Shown: positions 59,446 to 64,000 of the stretch, piece by piece
Position numbering within the stretch: position 1 is the first letter of the stretch
Layout: each line of letters starts with the position of its first letter
Assembly (NCBI GenBank): GCA_963618055.1
Contig: CAVERI010000007.1
Location: 1-64,000, forward strand
Direction of reading: 5' to 3'
Origin: SFHK01 sp963618055
GTDB taxonomy: Bacteria; Bacillota; Clostridia; Christensenellales; Aristaeellaceae
DNA: 64,000 nucleotides
Notes under the pieces: generated by a model
The model's input: the letters and a program-made list of their open reading frames with translations, nothing else
What the model was told of the DNA's origin: nothing
Database searches by the model: none
Program-made: the position numbers and the translations under genes

Positions 59446-60504
59446 TTATTCCGCCAGCGTAACTTCCTTATGCGCGTCGGAGGAATCGTAGATCGCCTGC
59501 ATCATCTTGGCGGTGACGATGACCGTATCGATGTGAGACGGCAGCTTCTCGCCGGTCTTGATGCAGTCGATGAAGGCGTTGATTTCGGTCTCAAAGTGGT
59601 TGCGCTGCTTGAACTCGGGCTTATACTCGATCAGCGCGCCGTGCTCGGCGGTGTACACCTTGAAGTCCGCGCCATACTGCAGGCGGATGCCGGCCTTATC
59701 GCCCATGAAGTCGATATAGGTCTCCGACTCGCCGATGTTCTGCGCCCACGCGCCGTTCACGGTGATCGTCGGGCCCGCGGTGCGGATCAGAGCAGTCACG
59801 GAATCGTCCACGTCGTAGGTGCCGTTCAGGTTCTTGGTGTTCTCCGCCCACATGCCCTTATAGGCGTAGTTCTTCATATCCTTGCCCAGCTTGCAGAACG
59901 CTTCGCCGGTGACGGTCTTCGGCATGGGATCGCCGCAGCAATACATCACGATGTCCAGATAATGCACGCCCCAGTCGATCAGCGCGCCGCCGCCCGCGAT
60001 AGCCTTCGTCGTGAACGCGCCGCCCAGTCCGGGGATGGAGCGATGCGCGCGGAAGGACACGTACACATGGAACACATCGCCCAGCTTGCCGTCGTCGATA
60101 AACTGCTTGATCAGATTCACGCTGTCGTTGAAGCGATTGACAACGCCGATGTTGAGCACCTTGCCGGTCTCATGCTGAACCTTCTGCATCTCCAGCGCCT
60201 CCGCGTAGGTGCGGGCGGCGGGCTTTTCGCACAGGACGTTCTTTCCGGCGCGCAGCGCGTCAATCGCAATCACAGGATGCATGTTGTTGGGCGTGCAGAC
60301 AGAAACCGCCTCGATCTCCGGATCGTTCAGCGCCACATGGTAATCGGTAATCGCGGTGCCGCAGCCATAGGTTTCCACGGCCTTTTCGGCGCGCTCGGGA
60401 ATGATGTCGCAGAAATACTTGATCTCCGCCTCCGGATTCTTCATATAGGCAGGAATATGAGCCGCATTTGCAATGGTACCGCAACCGATGATGGCAACCT
60501 TCAT
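59446..60504 (-). CDS. Gfo/Idh/MocA-family oxidoreductase
   Basis: A 352-residue NAD(P)-dependent enzyme. The Rossmann motif GCGTIANAAHIPA starts at residue 7, and the conserved EKP (LCEKPAA, ~residue 92) binds cofactor and substrate. A C-terminal alpha/beta substrate domain carries GGGALIDWGVHYLDI. Members oxidise or reduce sugars, inositols or sugar alcohols; the substrate is not readable here. GGAGGG lies 7 bases upstream. An ATGTTC-N7-GAACAT repeat in the leader suggests control by a specific regulator. It is monocistronic. Confidence 0.92.
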   Translation of the reverse strand: MKVAIIGCGTIANAAHIPAYMKNPEAEIKYFCDIIPERAEKAVETYGCGTAITDYHVALNDPEIEAVSVCTPNNMHPVIAIDALRAGKNVLCEKPAARTYAEALEMQKVQHETGKVLNIGVVNRFNDSVNLIKQFIDDGKLGDVFHVYVSFRAHRSIPGLGGAFTTKAIAGGGALIDWGVHYLDIVMYCCGDPMPKTVTGEAFCKLGKDMKNYAYKGMWAENTKNLNGTYDVDDSVTALIRTAGPTITVNGAWAQNIGESETYIDFMGDKAGIRLQYGADFKVYTAEHGALIEYKPEFKQRNHFETEINAFIDCIKTGEKLPSHIDTVIVTAKMMQAIYDSSDAHKEVTLAE

Positions 60505-60544
60505 TTCAATTCACCCTCCGCATTGTTTCTCGTCGTTCCGTTTC

Positions 60545-60584
60545 ATGTTCAAGATAGGAACATTTTCCGGTCTCTTTTATTATA
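60545..60584 (-). promoter_or_regulatory. Gfo/Idh/MocA gene -10 box and inverted repeat
   Basis: A minus-strand TATAAT lies at 60579-60584 with no good -35 at 16-18 bases. Downstream, ATGTTC (60545-60550) and GAACAT (60558-60563) form a perfect 6-bp inverted repeat with 7 bases between, at about +10 to +30, suited to an operator for an activator- or repressor-controlled promoter. Confidence 0.5.
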
Positions 60585-60629
60585 AACCATGCACGCCGGA
60601 AAAGATTTTCAATCATGTTAAAACTTTCA

Positions 60630-61493
60630 TCAATTCGAATATTTCTCGTTCAGCGCCTCCGCCAGACGTTTAAAATCCGCCAGCGTCAGCGTTTCTCCCC
60701 GCACGCGCCCGTCAAGCCCCGCATTCTCCAGCGCGCGGAGCGCGTCCGCGCGGGAAAGGCTCAGCCCGGCGGTCAGGTTATTGACCAGCGTTTTGCGCCG
60801 CATGCGGAAGGCGACCTGAATCAGGTTCAAAAACGCTTCCTCCTGTTCCGCGGGCATCGCGCGCGTTTTGCGCATCTCCAGCTTCAAAAGCGCGCTGTCC
60901 ACGTGGGGCGGCGGCGTAAACAGAGACGCAGGCGCCTCCATCACCATGGACGGCTCGGCAAAGTAGCGCACCGTCGCCGCCGTCGCGCACCAGTTCTTGT
61001 CGCCGGGCTGCGAAAGCATGCGCTCCGCCGCCTCCCTCTGCACCATCACGGTAATTCGTTCAGGCGACAGCCGCACGGCGCGCATCAGAAAATCCGCCGT
61101 GATGTAATACGGCAGGTTGGCGACGATGGAAAACGGCGCGTTTTCGCCGAATGCCTCCGCCGTCAGCGCCTTCAGATCTGCCTTCATGCAGTCGGCAAAC
61201 ACGACGCGCGCGCGTCTTTCGCCCAGCACGTCGCGAAGCACCGGCTCCACGGCGCGATCCAGCTCCACGGCCAGCACATCCGCGCCCGCGTCAACCATGC
61301 TTGCCGTAAGAAGACCCGCACCCGGGCCGATTTCAAGGATATGGTCGCCCGCCTTCACGCCCGCGCGCGCCACAATCTCGGCTACCGCATGGTCGTTCAG
61401 CAGAAAGTTCTGTCCCAGCGAATGCGTAAAATGAAATCCATGCGTCTCAAGCGCGACGCGCGCCCGGAGCGACAATGACAGCTCATCCGGCAT
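60630..61493 (-). CDS. rsmA: 16S rRNA (adenine1518/1519-N6)-dimethyltransferase RsmA (KsgA)
   Basis: A 287-residue methyltransferase that dimethylates two adjacent adenines near the 3' end of 16S rRNA. Seen: FTHSLGQNFLLND, motif I ILEIGPGAGLLT, acidic VELDRAVEP, and catalytic NLPYYI (motif IV NxPY). The C-terminal domain runs to FKRLAEALNEKYSN. The ATG at 61493 has GGAGG 6 bases upstream; a longer in-frame reading runs into an intergenic repeat-like region and is rejected. Confidence 0.96.
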   Translation of the reverse strand: MPDELSLSLRARVALETHGFHFTHSLGQNFLLNDHAVAEIVARAGVKAGDHILEIGPGAGLLTASMVDAGADVLAVELDRAVEPVLRDVLGERRARVVFADCMKADLKALTAEAFGENAPFSIVANLPYYITADFLMRAVRLSPERITVMVQREAAERMLSQPGDKNWCATAATVRYFAEPSMVMEAPASLFTPPPHVDSALLKLEMRKTRAMPAEQEEAFLNLIQVAFRMRRKTLVNNLTAGLSLSRADALRALENAGLDGRVRGETLTLADFKRLAEALNEKYSN

Positions 61494-61628
61494 GCTCTTC
61501 CTCCCATGGTCTTTTCCTTCCGGAAAGTCCCTCCGTATACAGCGGCGAAGGCGGCTTCTCGCCTCCCCCAGCCCGCCAGAAACGCCGGGCACAGCCGGAA
61601 TCCGCGCCGAGCCGCTTGTGGGGGTGGT

Positions 61629-61656
61629 GCGGAGGGGGAGCAAGCTCCCCCTCCGC
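61629..61656. repeat. Strong G/C hairpin between valS and rsmA
   Basis: GCGGAGGGGGAGC (61629-61641) and GCTCCCCCTCCGC (61644-61656) are perfect 13-bp arms two bases apart, in a 173-base gap with further short GC-rich inverted stretches (GAAGGCGG...CCTCCCCC). There is no T-tract. It could be a processing or attenuation site, or a dispersed intergenic repeat. Confidence 0.5.
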
Positions 61657-61666
61657 CTCCCCGGAG

Positions 61667-64000
61667 TCAGCGCAGCGCCTCGAGCTCGCGGATGCGGCCG
61701 CGAATGGATTCAGCCAGCGTCTTCTTTTCCTCCAGCTTGGCCTTTTCCTGCTCCACCAGCTGCGCCGGAGCCTTCGCAAGGAAGCCCTCGTTATGCAGCT
61801 TCGCGTCCGCGCGGGCAATTTCGTTCTCGGCGTTCGTCAAATCCTTGTTCATACGCGCGATTTCCTTGTCCACGTCCACCAGCTCGCCCAGCGGGATAAA
61901 CAGCGAGCAGCCCGCGGTCACGGCAGAAGCGGATTTCTCCGGGTTCGGCGCGGAAGCGTCCAGATACTCCACGCCGCTGGCCGCAGCAAGGCGCATGAAG
62001 TAGCCCTCCGCGCCCTTGAACGCGTTCATCAGCTCCGGCGCGGGCTTCAGAATCAGCGTAGCGCGCTTGGAGGCGTTCACCTTCATCTCCACGCGCAGGT
62101 TGCGCGCGGCGCGGATGACCTCCATCACGGCCTCCATCTGCTTCGCTTCCTCGCCAAAGTCGTATTCCGGCTTCGCCTCCGGCCAGCTGGCGTTGATCAG
62201 CATGCCCTCGTGGCCGGGCAGGTAGGAATACAGCTCCTCGGTGATGAACGGCATATAGGGATGCAGCAGCTTCAGAATGCCGGTGAGCACGTAAATCAGC
62301 GTTTCCTGCGCGGCGTTCCGTGCGTCCGCGTCGTCGCCGTTGAGCGCGTGCTTGCTCATCTCGATATACCAGTCGCAGAACGACGACCAGATGAAGTCGT
62401 ACAGGTTCGCGGCGGCCATGCCGAGGTCGAAGGATTCAAGGTTCTGGGTGATCTCGCGCACGATGTCGTTAAAGCGCTTGAGCATCCACTTATCGGACAG
62501 CGCAAGGTGCTCGGCGGAGGGCACGCCCTTCGGCTCGAAGTCCTGCATGTTCATCAGCGCGAAGCGGCTGGCGTTCCAGATCTTGTTGGCGAAGTTGCGG
62601 TACGTCTCGATCTTCTCCAGCGACATGCGCACGTCCGCGCCGGGCGCGACGCCGATTTCCAGCGAGAAGCGCAGCGCGTCCGCGCCGTACTTGTCGATGA
62701 CCTCCAGCGGGTCGATGCCGTTGCCCAGCGACTTGCTCATCTTGCGACCCTGCGCGTCGCGAACCAGACCGTGCATCAGCGCCACGCTGAACGGGCACTT
62801 GCCGGTCTGCTCCAGTCCCGAGAACACCATGCGCGCCAGCCAGAAGAAGATGATGTCGTAGCCGCAGGAAAGCACGCTGTTGGGATAGAAATTCCTGTAA
62901 TCTTCGGTCTCCTCCGGCCAGCCGAGCGTGGAGAACGGCCAGAGCGCCGAGGAAAACCACGTGTCGAGAACATCCTCATCCTGTCTCACGGGCGCGCCGC
63001 ACTTCGGGCATACCCTGATATCCTCGCGGGACACAATGATCTCGCCGCAGGTATCGCAGTAAAACGCCGGAATGCGATGTCCCCACCAGAGCTGGCGGGA
63101 AATGCACCAGTCGCGGGTGTTTTCCATCCAGTTGAGATAGGTCTTTTCGAATCTCTCGGGCACGAAGCGCAGCTCGCCGTCCTTGACCACCTTCACGGCG
63201 GGACGCGCCAGCGGCTCCATCTTCACAAACCACTGCTTGGACACCATCGGCTCGATCGTGTGGTGGCAGCGATAGCAGGTTCCCACCTCGTGGGTAAGCG
63301 GCTCGATCTTCTTGAGCAAGCCCGCCTCCTTCAGGTCGGCAACGATGGCCTTGCGCGCCTCGGCTGTGGTCATGCCGGCGTACTTGCCGCAGTCCAACAC
63401 CGTGGGCTCGTCCTTCGTGGCGCGGCCGCTGGCGATCCACTCGGCGTTCTCGGCGGCTTCCTTCGCGCCGGTCATATGGCCGTCGTAGGTAAACACGCGC
63501 ACCATGGGCAGGTTGTGGCGCTTACCCACCTCGTAGTCGTTGGGGTCGTGCGCGGGCGTGATCTTCACAACGCCGGTTCCCTTGGTCATGTCGGCGTGCT
63601 CGTCGCACACGATCGGAATTTCCTTATTGATCAGCGGCAGCACCACATGGCAGCCGTGCAGATGCGCATAGCGTTCATCCTCGGCGTTGATAGCCACGGC
63701 CGTATCGCCCAGCATGGTTTCGGGGCGCGTGGTGGCCAGCTCCAGCATTTCGCCGGTTTCCTTCACGGGATACAATAGATGCCAGAAGCTGCCGTCCTGC
63801 GACTCGTATTCCACCTCTGCGTCGGAAATGGAGGTCTTGCAGCAGGGGCACCAGTTGATCATGCGCCAGCCCTGATAAATCAGTCCCTTTTCATACAGGC
63901 GCACAAAGGTCTCGCGCACGGCGCGGGACAGCCCCTCGTCCATGGTGAAGCGCTCGCGGCTCCAATCGCAGGAAACGCCCAGCTTGCGCAGCTGCCGGAC
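61667..64000 (-). CDS. valS: Valyl-tRNA synthetase ValS (N-terminus beyond window)
   Basis: About 777 C-terminal residues are visible, entering from the right edge at VRQLRKLGVSCDWSRERFTM. The CP1 editing domain (TRPETMLGDTAVAINAEDERY), the anticodon-facing core and the class I motif KMSKS in GRKMSKSLGNGIDP are present, as is the zinc-like CPKCG cluster. The C-terminal ~65 residues form the ValRS coiled-coil arm (LVEQEKAKLEEKKTLAES). It charges tRNA-Val in the cytoplasm. The missing N-terminus would hold the HIGH motif. RsmA follows after the gap with the G/C hairpin. Confidence 0.98.
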   Translation of the reverse strand, partial: VRQLRKLGVSCDWSRERFTMDEGLSRAVRETFVRLYEKGLIYQGWRMINWCPCCKTSISDAEVEYESQDGSFWHLLYPVKETGEMLELATTRPETMLGDTAVAINAEDERYAHLHGCHVVLPLINKEIPIVCDEHADMTKGTGVVKITPAHDPNDYEVGKRHNLPMVRVFTYDGHMTGAKEAAENAEWIASGRATKDEPTVLDCGKYAGMTTAEARKAIVADLKEAGLLKKIEPLTHEVGTCYRCHHTIEPMVSKQWFVKMEPLARPAVKVVKDGELRFVPERFEKTYLNWMENTRDWCISRQLWWGHRIPAFYCDTCGEIIVSREDIRVCPKCGAPVRQDEDVLDTWFSSALWPFSTLGWPEETEDYRNFYPNSVLSCGYDIIFFWLARMVFSGLEQTGKCPFSVALMHGLVRDAQGRKMSKSLGNGIDPLEVIDKYGADALRFSLEIGVAPGADVRMSLEKIETYRNFANKIWNASRFALMNMQDFEPKGVPSAEHLALSDKWMLKRFNDIVREITQNLESFDLGMAAANLYDFIWSSFCDWYIEMSKHALNGDDADARNAAQETLIYVLTGILKLLHPYMPFITEELYSYLPGHEGMLINASWPEAKPEYDFGEEAKQMEAVMEVIRAARNLRVEMKVNASKRATLILKPAPELMNAFKGAEGYFMRLAAASGVEYLDASAPNPEKSASAVTAGCSLFIPLGELVDVDKEIARMNKDLTNAENEIARADAKLHNEGFLAKAPAQLVEQEKAKLEEKKTLAESIRGRIRELEALR

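Overview
The window is a gene-dense stretch of a G+C-rich bacterial chromosome. It carries about 51 protein genes, one tRNA gene and no recognisable insertion sequence, prophage or CRISPR array. The content points to a monoderm Bacillota, most likely a gut-type Clostridia. The evidence is a dnaG-rpoD-trmK-nif3-zinc ribbon block, a CIRCE-controlled groES-groEL operon, SpoIIIE/FtsK, MurJ, PgsA, DegV, an ECF transporter S component, a PrsA-like lipoprotein, AGGAGG-type ribosome sites and no outer-membrane genes. Many enzymes act on plant or host glycans (two GH78 rhamnosidase-family proteins, a sialidase-family protein, UxaC, a Gfo/Idh/MocA oxidoreductase, a class II aldolase), which fits an intestinal saccharolytic lifestyle. 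The exact taxon cannot be fixed from the sequence alone.

Layout. 1-4867 (+): end of a pyridoxal-kinase-like gene, then pstB-phoU-response regulator-histidine kinase as an overlapping phosphate operon, then a NagD-like HAD phosphatase. 4915-5568 (-): a protein with a BclA/TNF-like C-terminal domain. 5787-13831 (+): ftsK/spoIIIE-rimO-pgsA-cinA-TetM-like GTPase. 13911-19707 (-): rhamnosidase, Na+/phosphate symporter with PhoU-like tail, AI-2E-family permease. 19917-24108: an orphan Hsp70, aspA and a divergent LysR regulator. 24272-29293 (+): murJ-ruvB-queA and a tandem class II aldolase. 29365-42139 (-): uxaC, zinc ribbon/nif3/trmK, rpoD-dnaG, prsA-like, a small unknown, an EF-G-like GTPase, murI, yebC. 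42262-49110: recX, an ECF S component, a FliB-like protein, degV, a small J-protein, dCMP deaminase, groES-groEL. 49230-54003 (-): MATE exporter, sialidase family, GH78-like. 54135-56955 (+): a probable yybP-ykoY (Mn2+) riboswitch and a P2-type cation ATPase. 57077-64000: tRNA-Pro(GGG), two secreted proteins (one a VanW tandem repeat), a Gfo/Idh/MocA oxidoreductase, rsmA and the 3' part of valS.

How the parts work together. Phosphate handling appears twice: the Pst/Pho signalling block and the NptA-type symporter with its long leader. Three translational-GTPase-related stories stand out: a TetM-fold protein without the TetM drug-displacing loop, an EF-G-like protein with altered G motifs, and the normal housekeeping set. 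Regulation is readable at several sites: CIRCE before groES, LacI-type operators before the GH78/sialidase operon, a palindrome in front of lysR, an operator-like inverted repeat before uxaC, and a riboswitch whose P1 helix shares bases with a terminator.

I did not find a convincing wholly new multi-gene system. The best leads are the divergent GTPases, the half-dead tandem aldolase, the interrupted parvulin domain, the stalkless BclA-like protein, the leader ORF of the phosphate symporter and the riboswitch-ATPase pair. All function calls come from reading motifs; no database search was run.
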